Source: Bradyrhizobium agreste | GTDB lineage: Bacteria; Pseudomonadota; Alphaproteobacteria; Rhizobiales; Xanthobacteraceae | Direction: 5' to 3' | Assembly (NCBI RefSeq): GCF_016031625.1 | Contig: NZ_JACCHP010000037.1 | Coordinates: 1 to 37,972 of the forward strand | DNA: 37,972 nucleotides | In this document: positions 26,230-34,519 of the stretch, piece by piece | Layout of the letters: the number at the start of each line of letters is the position of its first letter | How positions within the stretch are numbered: position 1 is the first letter of the stretch | The notes under the pieces: generated by a model | What the model was told of the DNA's origin: nothing | The model's input: only the letters and a program-made list of their open reading frames with translations | Databases searched by the model: none | Translations under genes and position numbers: made by a program

Positions 26230-26457
26230 CTAGGCGGCCAATACGGCGCGTTTCACCGCGAGCGGAAGGGCAATCTCGCGAAAGAAGGCTTTCGGATAAA
26301 GGTAATCCTCGCCGGACTCGTCGACGATCCGCAGCATGCCGAGTTTGTCGGCCGCGGGATCGCGCAGTGTCACATAAATCTTGCGCTTCTCGAGGGACGC
26401 CTCGTAGCCCTCATTGTCGACGCATATGACCAATTGCTTGCTTCGCGACTTCGTCAT
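26230..26457 (-). CDS. small conserved hypothetical, second gene of a coupled pair
   Basis: A 75-residue protein, MTKSRSKQLVICVDNEGYEA at the start, then a basic beta-rich stretch (SLEKRKIYVTLRD) and an acidic segment (RIVDESGEDYLYPKAFF). No signal peptide or membrane helix. Its ATG overlaps the stop of the upstream gene as ATGA. I recall similar short proteins in unrelated bacteria, often with the same partner, but know no function. A toxin-antitoxin-like or RNA-binding role is a guess from size and coupling only. Confidence 0.75.
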   Translation of the reverse strand: MTKSRSKQLVICVDNEGYEASLEKRKIYVTLRDPAADKLGMLRIVDESGEDYLYPKAFFREIALPLAVKRAVLAA

Positions 26458-26690
26458 GATTCTCGGAATAGGTTCTTGATCTTGAATTCCTTGCGGCCGA
26501 TGCCGCCGGCCTCATACCAATGTATCTCAGCGAGATGGGTGGAGCCATCGGATAATCGCACCTGGGCGATACCCGTCTTTCGCCAGCGTCCTCGCCCGTA
26601 GATTCGCCGCAGCCGGGCAATCTCGCGGATAGCCGAGCCGCTGGCGAAGGTTTCGACCTCGGAAATTTCGCCGAGAATTTCGAATTGCAT
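26454..26690 (-). CDS. small conserved hypothetical, first gene of a coupled pair
   Basis: A 78-residue basic protein starting MQFEILGEISEVETFASGSA, with a strongly basic middle (IREIARLRRIYGRGRWRKTG) and a beta-rich end (RLSDGSTHLAEIHWYEAGGI, then RKEFKIKNLF). The order and ATGA overlap with the next gene (26454-26457) indicate one transcript and paired function. There is no membrane part. Function unknown. The promoter would lie in 26691-26843, shared with the divergent htpX. Confidence 0.75.
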   Translation of the reverse strand: MQFEILGEISEVETFASGSAIREIARLRRIYGRGRWRKTGIAQVRLSDGSTHLAEIHWYEAGGIGRKEFKIKNLFRES

Positions 26691-26843
26691 GGCCGCGATC
26701 GTGCCCGGCCGTTCCCGGCCAGGTCAAGTGCCGCGGCTCCGCGACGCACCCGGAAACCTTGCACCCCGGCCGGGGTCATCCCTACCTGACGTGTGCCGGC
26801 CTGCAGCGCTTCCAGCAGCCGCGGCCGGCCAGGAGAGACGGCC

Positions 26844-27791
26844 ATGAACTATTTTCGTACCGCAATGCTGCTCGCAGGCCTGACCGCCCTGTTCATGGGC
26901 GTCGGCTATCTGATCGGCGGCGCCTCGGGCGCCATGATCGCGCTCGTCATTGCCGCCGCAACCAATCTCTTCACCTACTGGAACTCCGACCGCATGGTGC
27001 TGTCGATGTACGGCGCCCATCAGGTCGATCGTTCGACCGCGCCGGAGCTGGTCGGCCTCGTCGCCGAGCTTGCGGGCCGCGCCGGCCTGCCGATGCCGCG
27101 CGTGTTCGTGATGGATGAGATCCAGCCCAATGCGTTCGCCACCGGCCGTAATCCGGAAAACGCCGCGGTTGCCGTCACCACCGGTCTGATGAATCAGCTC
27201 AGCCGCGAGGAGCTCGCCGGCGTGATCGCGCACGAGCTCGCGCACATCAAGCATCACGACACGCTGTTGATGACGATCACCGCGACCATTGCCGGCGCGA
27301 TCTCCATGCTGGCGCAGTTCGGCATGTTCTTCGGCGGCAATCGCGACAACAACAATGGCCTCGGCATCGTCGGCTCGATCCTGATGATGATCCTCGCCCC
27401 GCTCGGCGCCATGCTGGTGCAGATGGCGATCAGCCGGACCCGTGAATATGCCGCCGACAATCTCGGCGCGCGCATCGTGGGACAGCCGATGTGGCTGGCC
27501 TCTGCGCTGGTGAAGATCGACGGCGCCGCGCATCAGGTCCCGAACTACGAGGCCGAGCGCAACCCCGCGACCGCGCACATGTTCATCATCAATCCGCTGT
27601 CGGGCCACGGGGTGGACAATCTGTTCGCCACCCACCCCTCGACGCAGAACCGCGTCGCCGCGCTCCAGCAATTGGCGGCCGAGCTCGGCACCCGCGCGGC
27701 GCCGTCGGTCGGCGCCAACGAGAACTATCCGCCGCGCGGCCCCTGGGGCCGCTCCTCCTCACGCGGCTCTTCACGTGGTCCTTGGGGCTGA
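26844..27791 (+). CDS. htpX: HtpX, M48 zinc metalloprotease of the inner membrane
   Basis: Membrane protease that removes misfolded membrane proteins. The 315-residue protein has two N-terminal helices (about 5-42), the zinc motif HELAH (130-134) and the third-ligand region SRTREYAAD after two further hydrophobic segments. The C-terminus is a glycine/serine/arginine-rich tail (RSSSRGSSRGPWG). AGGAGAGA at 26831-26838 supports ATG 26844. It is monocistronic. Confidence 0.95.
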   Translation: MNYFRTAMLLAGLTALFMGVGYLIGGASGAMIALVIAAATNLFTYWNSDRMVLSMYGAHQVDRSTAPELVGLVAELAGRAGLPMPRVFVMDEIQPNAFATGRNPENAAVAVTTGLMNQLSREELAGVIAHELAHIKHHDTLLMTITATIAGAISMLAQFGMFFGGNRDNNNGLGIVGSILMMILAPLGAMLVQMAISRTREYAADNLGARIVGQPMWLASALVKIDGAAHQVPNYEAERNPATAHMFIINPLSGHGVDNLFATHPSTQNRVAALQQLAAELGTRAAPSVGANENYPPRGPWGRSSSRGSSRGPWG

Positions 27792-27927
27792 CGGAGCCGG
27801 CAAGGATTTGCGGCCGCCTTTGTGATCTGGCGCACACAGGGACGTCCCAGACCGGTGTTAACACCTCGGCGTGACCATTCCTTCGAAAGGGGATGCGTGG
27901 CCGGCCCGCTGCCGGCCACCGCCGAAG

Positions 27928-28545
27928 ATGACCAGAATTGCCGTACCATTGCTGATCGTCCTTTGCGTGCTCGTCGGCTTGTCCACGCACATGGTCGTCA
28001 ATTGCGGCGACGAGGACGAGCCCGACATCTGCTCGGCCGTGATCGGCTTCTCGCCGTTGCGCGGCTCGCTGATCGCTTTCGCCTATGAGGGGCGCGGGCG
28101 GATCGCGCTGCGTCACGGCGACTTCAGGCGGGCGATCGCCGATTTCGACGAGGCCATCCACCTCAATCCCAACCGCGCTTCGCTCTATCGCGACCGGGCG
28201 CTGGCGCGCCGGCAGAACGGCGACCTCGAGCTTGCCATTGCCGATTACGACGAGGCGATCGCGCATGATCCCAAGCTCGCCGCGCCCTATCATCAACGCG
28301 GTCTCGCGCTTGCCGCCACCGGGGATCTCGACCGCGCCATCCTGAGCTACAGCACGGCGGTCCGCCTCGATCCCACCGATGCGCAGGCCCGTCTCGATCG
28401 CGGTCTTGCGTTCCTCGCCCGCGGCCAGACGGACGACGCCCGCGCCGATTTCGAGGCCGCGCTGGCGCTGCCCGCCGGCAAGGACGGTCGCGCGCGGGAG
28501 GCCGCGCGCGCCAAGCTCGCGGAACTCGCCAGCGCTGAGCACTGA
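27928..28545 (+). CDS. exported TPR-repeat protein
   Basis: A 205-residue protein with a hydrophobic N-terminus (MTRIAVPLLIVLCVLVGLST) that is a signal peptide or anchor, two nearby cysteines (NCGDEDEPDIC), and about three to four TPR units from residue 50 on (for instance AIADFDEAIHLNPNRA and AILSYSTAVRLDPTDA). Probably a periplasmic scaffold for protein-protein contacts. ATG at 27928 is preferred over one at 27871, which would place 19 polar residues before the signal. Partner unknown. Confidence 0.85.
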   Translation: MTRIAVPLLIVLCVLVGLSTHMVVNCGDEDEPDICSAVIGFSPLRGSLIAFAYEGRGRIALRHGDFRRAIADFDEAIHLNPNRASLYRDRALARRQNGDLELAIADYDEAIAHDPKLAAPYHQRGLALAATGDLDRAILSYSTAVRLDPTDAQARLDRGLAFLARGQTDDARADFEAALALPAGKDGRAREAARAKLAELASAEH

Positions 28546-28773
28546 TTGCCGCGCCGCGAAGATGAGGATCTGGCGCGGCATTCGCAGCGGCATCCTCTCA
28601 CGTCTTGGGACACGTGGCTTGCCGCATGGCGGCGAGACGGGTGGGAGATGCGCAAGGCGAGACCGTCGCGGCTGTCTCCTGCGCGTATGAACCAATTCAA
28701 CTAGTATCGAGTTGGATCAAGACTGGCCGGGGCCAGAGTGCAGCCATGTCGTGCGCCCCTGGAGGAGCTTCCA

Positions 28774-29166
28774 ATGTGCAAATGGGCTTTGACGATTTTG
28801 ACCGTGACGATCGCCCTGACAGCGGGGCAGGCTCGGGCCCAAAGATATGACCCGGCTTTTCCCGTTTGCTTGTACGTCGTTTCTCGCGGAATGACCCCTT
28901 ACTACCAATGCAGCTACACGACGATGGACCAATGCAGAGCATCGGCAAACGGTCAGATGTGCGTCCTCAATCCCTACTACGCCGGTGCGGCGGCCAGAGG
29001 GAACTCTCGGCGTCATCATCGCCAGACCTACGCGCCACCGAGGCCGCCGATCCACTACCGGGCTGCACCCTACAATCAGTTCTATGAACCCTATTATGGA
29101 GCGTCCCAAGGTTACGCGCCTGGCGAGAAAGAGCGATTTCTCGAAAGCGTGAGGCGCTACATGTGA
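28774..29166 (+). CDS. DUF3551 family secreted protein
   Basis: A 130-residue protein with a signal peptide (MCKWALTILTVTIALTAGQA, cleaved near 22) and the DUF3551 core: YDPAFPVCLYVVSRG, YYQCSYTTMDQC, CVLNPYYAG, with cysteines 32, 46, 54 and 63. DUF3551 is a very common small secreted family of Bradyrhizobium with no known function. The C-terminal half is tyrosine/proline-rich. GGAGGAG at 28761-28767 supports the ATG at 28774. The 228 bases before it hold no feature I can name. Confidence 0.88.
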   Translation: MCKWALTILTVTIALTAGQARAQRYDPAFPVCLYVVSRGMTPYYQCSYTTMDQCRASANGQMCVLNPYYAGAAARGNSRRHHRQTYAPPRPPIHYRAAPYNQFYEPYYGASQGYAPGEKERFLESVRRYM

Positions 29167-29199
29167 GGGATGTCGCTCGACAGCGAGGAGGAGCAACGG

Positions 29200-29541
29200 C
29201 TACGTCTTCTTTTTCGCTTTCTTTGCAGCCTTCTTCTCCGGCTTCTCCTTTGCCTTCTTCTCGGCCTTCACCGTAACAGGCGTGCTGGCGGCCAGGCGCA
29301 TCGATCGCGCGTAGCTGTCGGCGACGTTGTCGGCGGACATCTGCAGGCGCTTGGCGGCCGCATTGGCCTGCTCCATGGTGGCCTTCGCCATCATCTTGAA
29401 GCGCTCGCCGGTCTCCTTGCCCTTGGCCTTGGCCGCAAGGCTGTTGAAGCGATCCCGCCGCTCCTTGGCACGGGTCATCAGGCCCGTATGCAGCTGTCTG
29501 GCCAGTTGCCGGATCACGACATCCAGGTCGGCGTCCGCCAT
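29200..29541 (-). CDS. hypothetical protein with histone-H1-like lysine/alanine tail
   Basis: A 113-residue protein. Residues 1-85 look helical (VVIRQLARQLHTGLMTRAKE; AKATMEQANAAAKRLQMSA), with heptad-like spacing that suggests a coiled coil or phasin-like helices. Residues 92-113 are almost only Lys, Ala, Glu and Pro (AEKKAKEKPEKKAAKKAKKK), as in bacterial histone-H1-like and polyhydroxyalkanoate-granule proteins. It could bind DNA or a granule surface; neither can be decided here. Monocistronic and convergent with DUF3551. Confidence 0.75.
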   Translation of the reverse strand: MADADLDVVIRQLARQLHTGLMTRAKERRDRFNSLAAKAKGKETGERFKMMAKATMEQANAAAKRLQMSADNVADSYARSMRLAASTPVTVKAEKKAKEKPEKKAAKKAKKKT

Positions 29542-29652
29542 GTTCTCTCATCCCTTCGAAAAACGGTATCGATGCGGGCGGGACTATGCAGATCGGACCC
29601 CGGCTTGGCAATTCCCGGCTGTGCGTCATCCGCAGCTTCCGGCCTGCGAAAC

Positions 29653-29678
29653 AAAAAAGCCGCGCTGTTCGCGCGGCT
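29653..29678 (-). terminator. intrinsic terminator of the zinc-peptidase gene
   Basis: On the minus strand AGCCGCGC pairs with GCGCGGCT (29658-29665 and 29671-29678) around five bases and is followed by six T residues (29658-29653 read in reverse). It lies 27 bases beyond the stop at 29705. Confidence 0.88.
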
Positions 29679-29704
29679 CTTTGGCTTGGCTTGGTGCCGT
29701 CCGC

Positions 29705-30505
29705 TCACTTCAGCGAGGCGACCGGACCGTTCGAGGCCGCCGGCTCGGGGTCGAAGCCGAACACGCCGATCAGGTATTTGTAATAATCCGGCATCTTCTC
29801 CTTGAGCGCCTCGCGCGACTTCGGATCGTGGAATTCGCTCTTGCCGGCCAGGAAGATGCTGGCAGTCACGGCAAAGAATTCCATGGGATTCTTCATCGCA
29901 TAGGATTCCTTGGGCAAGAGGTCCTTGGACTTGGCGAGGGCGTAATAGGCGATCACGCCCTTGTTGGCGTAGCCGTCCGGCAGCAGCCGCGCGTGATAGG
30001 CGTGCAGGAGCTCGTGCAGCAGCACGGCCTCCTTCTCGTAGCGCATCATGTCGGGCCGCAGCATGATCACGCCGAGCCCCGAATCGACCGCGAGGTCGAC
30101 GGCGTTCGGATTGGTCCAGCGCTGCTTGTTCGGGTCCCACACCGTCAGCGTCCGCGGAACGGTGCGGCGGATGTCTGGCGTGACCCGGCCGTAGCAGGCG
30201 GTCGCGGCGCCTTCGTCCAGGCAGGCCAGCTCGCTCGCGACGATCGGAACGGTGTGGAAGAAGCGCAGCACGCGCGGCGACAGGCCGGCGCCTTCGACGA
30301 CATCGATCTGCTGCTTCAGATTATCGGTGAGCTTGTCGACGTCCTTGCGGTCGGAGTTCTCCGACAGGTCGAACATGTAGCCGCGATAGCTCTGGAAGCC
30401 CGGCGGCAGCGCCTGCGCCGCGTCGTCATCGAGCGAGCCGGCGATGGTTGGACTGGCGAACAGCGCGCCGACGATGGTAGCGGTCAGCAGCAACGCAATG
30501 CGCAT
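29705..30505 (-). CDS. secreted gluzincin-like zinc metallopeptidase
   Basis: A 266-residue protein with a signal peptide (MRIALLLTATIVGALFASPT, cleaved near AGS 23). It carries a zinc motif HELLH (164-168) within LLHELLHAYHARLLPDGYAN, and a downstream acidic helix NPMEFFAVTASIF in which E209 is a good third ligand. This order, HExxH then E about 40 residues later, is the gluzincin plan. I do not recognise a named family. Two cysteines (95 and 104) may form a disulfide. Expected in the periplasm or outside the cell; substrate unknown. Transcribed alone, ended by a strong terminator. Confidence 0.85.
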   Translation of the reverse strand: MRIALLLTATIVGALFASPTIAGSLDDDAAQALPPGFQSYRGYMFDLSENSDRKDVDKLTDNLKQQIDVVEGAGLSPRVLRFFHTVPIVASELACLDEGAATACYGRVTPDIRRTVPRTLTVWDPNKQRWTNPNAVDLAVDSGLGVIMLRPDMMRYEKEAVLLHELLHAYHARLLPDGYANKGVIAYYALAKSKDLLPKESYAMKNPMEFFAVTASIFLAGKSEFHDPKSREALKEKMPDYYKYLIGVFGFDPEPAASNGPVASLK

Positions 30506-30736
30506 GATGAACCCCCTGATGTCACGTCGCCCGGCAGATTAGGCCGCCGTTGTTTGCGAAACGTGAGTGCGGCGAGACTAAGGCACCGATGTTGAGGCGT
30601 GCTTAACCGCTGGTTGCAGATCGCGGAGACGGATTAGGGCCGGGTTAACCAAGCGTGGATCGGCGGCACAGTTCGGCGTACCATCCGCTTCCGGGCAACA
30701 GGCCCGGAAGTCCAGACAGCCGGAAGGGAGGATGCC

Positions 30737-31030
30737 ATGTATGCCGCCATCCGTCAGGCCAAGGCGAAAAGCGGGAGCGCGGAAGAGCTGACGCGCCGCA
30801 TCAAGGACGGCGCCGTTCCCATCATCAGCGACGTCGAGGGTTTCCGCGCTTATTACGTCGTCTATGCCGGCGACGATACGGTCACCGCGATCTCGATCTT
30901 CGACAAGTTCGAGCAGGCCGAGGAGGCGAACAAGCGCGCCATCGCCTGGATCGAGAAGGATCTCGGCCCGCTGCTTGCCGGCGACGCCCGCGCTGTGGCG
31001 GGGCCGGTGATCGTGCATACGCTGGCGTGA
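30737..31030 (+). CDS. ABM-like (dimeric alpha-beta barrel) small protein
   Basis: A 97-residue protein starting MYAAIRQAKAKSGSAEELTR, with FRAYYVVYAGDDTVTAISIF and an EQAEEANKRAIAWIEKDLGP helix. This beta-helix-beta plan is that of the antibiotic-biosynthesis-monooxygenase-like dimeric alpha-beta barrels, a fold with many activities; I infer no specific reaction. GGAAGGGAGG at about 30721-30730 is a strong ribosome site. The 231 bases upstream hold no clear promoter motif. Confidence 0.8.
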   Translation: MYAAIRQAKAKSGSAEELTRRIKDGAVPIISDVEGFRAYYVVYAGDDTVTAISIFDKFEQAEEANKRAIAWIEKDLGPLLAGDARAVAGPVIVHTLA

Positions 31031-31074
31031 GGGCGCACGCTATTGATGACCGGAGCGGCGACCACACACTCGGT

Positions 31075-31160
31075 CGTCATGCCCGGGCTTGACCCGGGCA
31101 TCCACATCTTTCTGCGTACGCGGAAGCGCGTGGATGGCCGGGTCAAGCCCGGCCATGACG
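31075..31160. repeat. palindromic intergenic repeat, family B
   Basis: Starts GTCATGCCCGGGCTTGAC and ends GGGTCAAGCCCGGCCATGAC, with inner arms CATCCAC/GTGGATG. It is the best-matched partner of the copy at 8727-8813. It lies between two convergent genes. Confidence 0.85.
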
Positions 31161-31179
31161 GAAGAGAGAGTGTGTGCCT

Positions 31180-32625
31180 TCACAACTCCCTTGCATTCGA
31201 GAACGCAAAGCTCGACACCCGCCGCGTCGTCTCGTCCAGGATCAGGGTGCGCGTGATCGGCGGCTCGGCGCGCTGGGCGCAGTTCTCGCGCTCGCAGAGA
31301 CGGCAGTTGACGCCGATCGGGGTGCCCTCGGCCTTCTCCAGATCCATGCCCGTGGCGTAGGTCAGGCGCGCGGCGTGGCGGATCTCGCAGCCGAGGCCGA
31401 TGGCGAAGCGCGGCTGTGGCAGCGGATGCGGCGCCACCGGGCGGCGCACCATCTGCGCGATCGAGAAATAGCGCGTGCCGTCGGGCAGCTCGATCACCTG
31501 CTTGAGCAGGCGATCCGGCGTGTCGAAGGTCGAATGCACGTTCCAGAGCGGACATGTGCCGCCGAATTTCGAGAACGGGAAGGTGCCGGAGGAGAAGCGC
31601 TTGGAGACGTTGCCGGCATTGTCGACGCGCAGGAGGAAGAACGGAATGCCGCGCGCGTTCGGCCGCTGCAGCGTGGTGAGGCGATGGCAGACCTGCTCGA
31701 AGCCGGAATTGAAGCGCTGCGCCAGCACGTGGATGTCGTAGTTCAGCGCTTCGGCGGCGGCGAGGAACGCCGGGTAGGGCATCATCACGGCGGCTGCGAA
31801 ATAATTGCCGAGGGTGATCCGGAACAGCCGGCGCGGCGCATCGTCCAGCGGTCCGGCCCGGCCGATGATGTTTTCCAGCGCCTGCGCGCATTCCCCGAGG
31901 CCCAGCTGGAAGGCGAGCTGGAATGCGCGGCCGGGCGGATCGACCAGCTCCGAGATCAGCAGCTGCCGGCGGTGGCGGTCGAAGCGGCGGAGCGTCTCGC
32001 GCATCACGTCGACCGGCATGATGCGGGTCTGGATCGAGTGCTTCTCGCGCAAGCGCGCGGCGAGCGCGGCATAGAGTCCCTCGGCGGGCACGTTCAATTC
32101 GTCGCGCAGATTTTCCGCCGCCTGCTCCAGCTCCGGAAAATAGTTGCGGTTGGCCTCGATCAGCTCGCGCACCCGTTCGACCGGATTGGCTTCAAAGCGC
32201 GTGCCGACGTCGCGGTCGGCCATCTGCGCCGCGGCCAGCGTCTCGCCCTGGCGCGCCTCGGTATAGGCCGCGTAGAGCCGCTGCAGCGCATGAGTGACGC
32301 CGGGGCAGAGCTCGGCGAGGTCGCGCAGCTCCTGCTTGGGCACGTCGATCTGGCGGAACAGGGGATCGGAGAAGATCTCGTTCAGCTCGGCGAAGAAGCG
32401 GTCCTCGTCCGCGGTGGCGAGGTCGCGCAGGTCGAGGTCATAGGTCTCGGCGAGCCGCAGCAGGATCTGCGCCGTCACCGGACGCTGGTTGCGCTCGATC
32501 AGGTTGACATAGCTCGGCGAGATCCCGAGCCCCTCGGCGATCTGGGTCTGCGAGAGCCCCAATTGCTGCCGGATCCGCCGGAAGCGCGGGCCGACGAAGA
32601 GTTTCTTGCCGGAATCGGCGGGCAT
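31180..32625 (-). CDS. RamB/ScfR-type short-chain fatty acyl transcriptional regulator
   Basis: Predicted regulator of the glyoxylate bypass. The 481-residue protein has an N-terminal XRE helix-turn-helix (about 10-65, LSQTQIAEGLGISPSYVNLI), a middle domain related to ImmA/IrrE in which the HExxH zinc motif is absent but NYFAAAVMMPYPAFL remains, and a C-terminal DUF2083-type domain with the cysteine cluster CRLCERENC. This architecture is that of RamB, which controls aceA in Corynebacterium, and of rhizobial short-chain fatty acyl regulators. It is divergent from aceA across 228 bases that hold RamB-like sites. Confidence 0.9.
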   Translation of the reverse strand: MPADSGKKLFVGPRFRRIRQQLGLSQTQIAEGLGISPSYVNLIERNQRPVTAQILLRLAETYDLDLRDLATADEDRFFAELNEIFSDPLFRQIDVPKQELRDLAELCPGVTHALQRLYAAYTEARQGETLAAAQMADRDVGTRFEANPVERVRELIEANRNYFPELEQAAENLRDELNVPAEGLYAALAARLREKHSIQTRIMPVDVMRETLRRFDRHRRQLLISELVDPPGRAFQLAFQLGLGECAQALENIIGRAGPLDDAPRRLFRITLGNYFAAAVMMPYPAFLAAAEALNYDIHVLAQRFNSGFEQVCHRLTTLQRPNARGIPFFLLRVDNAGNVSKRFSSGTFPFSKFGGTCPLWNVHSTFDTPDRLLKQVIELPDGTRYFSIAQMVRRPVAPHPLPQPRFAIGLGCEIRHAARLTYATGMDLEKAEGTPIGVNCRLCERENCAQRAEPPITRTLILDETTRRVSSFAFSNAREL

Positions 32626-32675
32626 GTCTCAGATCTCCAGCCTCAATCAAGGTCAGAATCATTGACCTATCTGTG

Positions 32676-32760
32676 ACAAACTTTACAAAGTAACATCTAT
32701 TACACGTTCATATGTTACATGACATCACCAATAAAAAACAAGCCACCTATACGAACTTTG
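32676..32760. promoter_or_regulatory. aceA/regulator intergenic control region with RamB-like sites
   Basis: ACAAACTTTACAAAGT at 32676-32691 and CGAACTTTGCC at 32752-32762 resemble the RamB box of Corynebacterium (AAACTTTGCAAA-like, from memory). The first contains the inverted repeat ACTTT-AC-AAAGT. A further 7-bp inverted repeat, GTAACAT at 32690-32696 and ATGTTAC at 32712-32718, lies between them. The region is much richer in A and T than its surroundings and is the likely promoter of both genes. Confidence 0.6.
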
Positions 32761-32853
32761 CCTTTTCGCGTTTAGCTCCTGACACGCATCTCGCAATGCA
32801 ATGTCAAGAATGTCGATGGCCGTCAGTGCCATTGTCAGCGAAAGGATCGGCAC

Positions 32854-34488
32854 ATGAATTACCAGCCCCGCGGTATCAGCACCCTCCAGGGTCCGTCGTC
32901 GTATCAGGACGAGGTCAAGGCGGCTCAGGCGCTCCTCGAGACCCAGCCGACCTGGAACGGCGTGTCGGCCGAGGCCGTCGCGCGCATGCGCCTGCAGAAC
33001 CGTTTCAAGACCGGCCTCGACATCGCCCGCTACACCGCGGCCGTGATGCGCGCCGACATGGCCGCCTATGACAAGGATCCCACCAAGTACACCCAGTCGC
33101 TGGGCTGCTGGCACGGCTTCATCGCCCAGCAGAAGCTGATCTCGGTCAAGAAGCACTTCGGCGGCAAGACCGACCGCACCTACCTCTATCTCTCAGGTTG
33201 GATGATCGCGGCGCTGCGCTCCGAATTCGGTCCGCTGCCCGACCAGTCCATGCACGAGAAGACCGCGGTGCCGGCGCTGATCGAGGAGCTCTACACCTTC
33301 CTGCGTCAGGCCGATTCGCGCGAGCTCAACGACATCTTCCGTCTGCTCGACAAGGCGCGCAAGGAAGGCGACAAGACCCGGGAGAAGGAGCTGATCGAGA
33401 AGATCGACAACTTCCAGACCCACGTCGTCCCCGTCATCGCCGACATCGATGCCGGCTTCGGCAACGCGGAGGCGACCTATCTGCTCGCCAAGAAGATGAT
33501 CGAGGCGGGCGCCTGCGCGCTACAGATCGAGAACCAGGTCTCCGACGAGAAGCAGTGCGGCCACCAGGACGGCAAGGTCACCGTGCCGCACGACGTCTTC
33601 CTGGCGAAGATCCGCGCCTGCCGCCACGCCTTCCTCGAGCTCGGCGTCGAAGACGGCATCGTCGTGACCCGCACCGACTCGCTTGGCGCCGGCCTGACGC
33701 AGCAGATTGCCGTCAGCCACAAGCCCGGCGACATCGGCGACCAGTACAACAGCTTCCTCGATTGCGAGGAAATCACCGCGGAGAACGCCCGCAACGGCGA
33801 CGTCATCATCAACCGTAACGGCAAGATGATGCGTCCGAAGCGGCTGCCATCGAACCTCTACCAGTTCCGCCCCGGCACTGGTGCAGACCGCTGCGTGCTC
33901 GATTGCATCACCTCGCTGCAGAACGGCGCCGACCTGCTCTGGATCGAGACCGAGAAGCCGCATATCGAGCAGATCGCCAGCATGGTCGACCGCATCCGCA
34001 AGGTCGTGCCGAACGCCAAGCTCGCCTACAACAACTCGCCGTCGTTCAACTGGACGCTCAACTTCCGTTGGCAGGTCTACGACGCCTGGAAGGAAGCGGG
34101 CAAGGATGTCAGCAAGTACAACCGTGCCGATTTGATGAAGGCGGAATACGACGACACGCCGCTGGCGCAGGAAGCCGACGAGCGCATCCGCACCTTCCAG
34201 GCGGATTCGGCCAAGCGCGCCGGCATCTTCCACCACCTGATCACGCTGCCGACCTATCACACGGCCGCGCTCTCGACCGACAATCTCGCCCGCGAGTATT
34301 TCGGCGAGCAGGGCATGCTGGGCTACGTCAAGAACGTCCAGCGCGCCGAGATCCGTCAGGGCATCGCCTGCGTGAAGCACCAGAACATGGCCGGCTCCGA
34401 CATCGGCGACGACCACAAGGAGTACTTCGCGGGCGAAGCTGCCCTCAAGGCGGGCGGCGTCCACAATACGATGAACCAGTTCGGCTAA
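32854..34488 (+). CDS. aceA: isocitrate lyase AceA
   Basis: Splits isocitrate to glyoxylate and succinate, the first step of the glyoxylate bypass for growth on acetate or fatty acids. The 544-residue enzyme has the catalytic motif KQCGH (C235) instead of the KKCGH of E. coli, as in the longer isocitrate lyases of Pseudomonas. Metal and substrate regions are present: VIADIDAGFGNAEATYLL, NNSPSFNWTLNFRWQ and the SDIGDDHKEYF C-terminus. AAAGGAT at 32840-32846 is the ribosome site. No malate synthase lies nearby. DUF4170 follows 31 bases downstream. Confidence 0.97.
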   Translation: MNYQPRGISTLQGPSSYQDEVKAAQALLETQPTWNGVSAEAVARMRLQNRFKTGLDIARYTAAVMRADMAAYDKDPTKYTQSLGCWHGFIAQQKLISVKKHFGGKTDRTYLYLSGWMIAALRSEFGPLPDQSMHEKTAVPALIEELYTFLRQADSRELNDIFRLLDKARKEGDKTREKELIEKIDNFQTHVVPVIADIDAGFGNAEATYLLAKKMIEAGACALQIENQVSDEKQCGHQDGKVTVPHDVFLAKIRACRHAFLELGVEDGIVVTRTDSLGAGLTQQIAVSHKPGDIGDQYNSFLDCEEITAENARNGDVIINRNGKMMRPKRLPSNLYQFRPGTGADRCVLDCITSLQNGADLLWIETEKPHIEQIASMVDRIRKVVPNAKLAYNNSPSFNWTLNFRWQVYDAWKEAGKDVSKYNRADLMKAEYDDTPLAQEADERIRTFQADSAKRAGIFHHLITLPTYHTAALSTDNLAREYFGEQGMLGYVKNVQRAEIRQGIACVKHQNMAGSDIGDDHKEYFAGEAALKAGGVHNTMNQFG

Positions 34489-34519
34489 CGCATCGCGAAA
34501 GTTCGAGAGGAGACTGACA

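Noticed and set aside
31180..32625. RamB-type regulator as an active ImmA/IrrE protease
   Set aside because: The HExxH zinc motif is absent at the expected place, as in other RamB/ScfR proteins, so a regulatory and not a proteolytic role is more likely.
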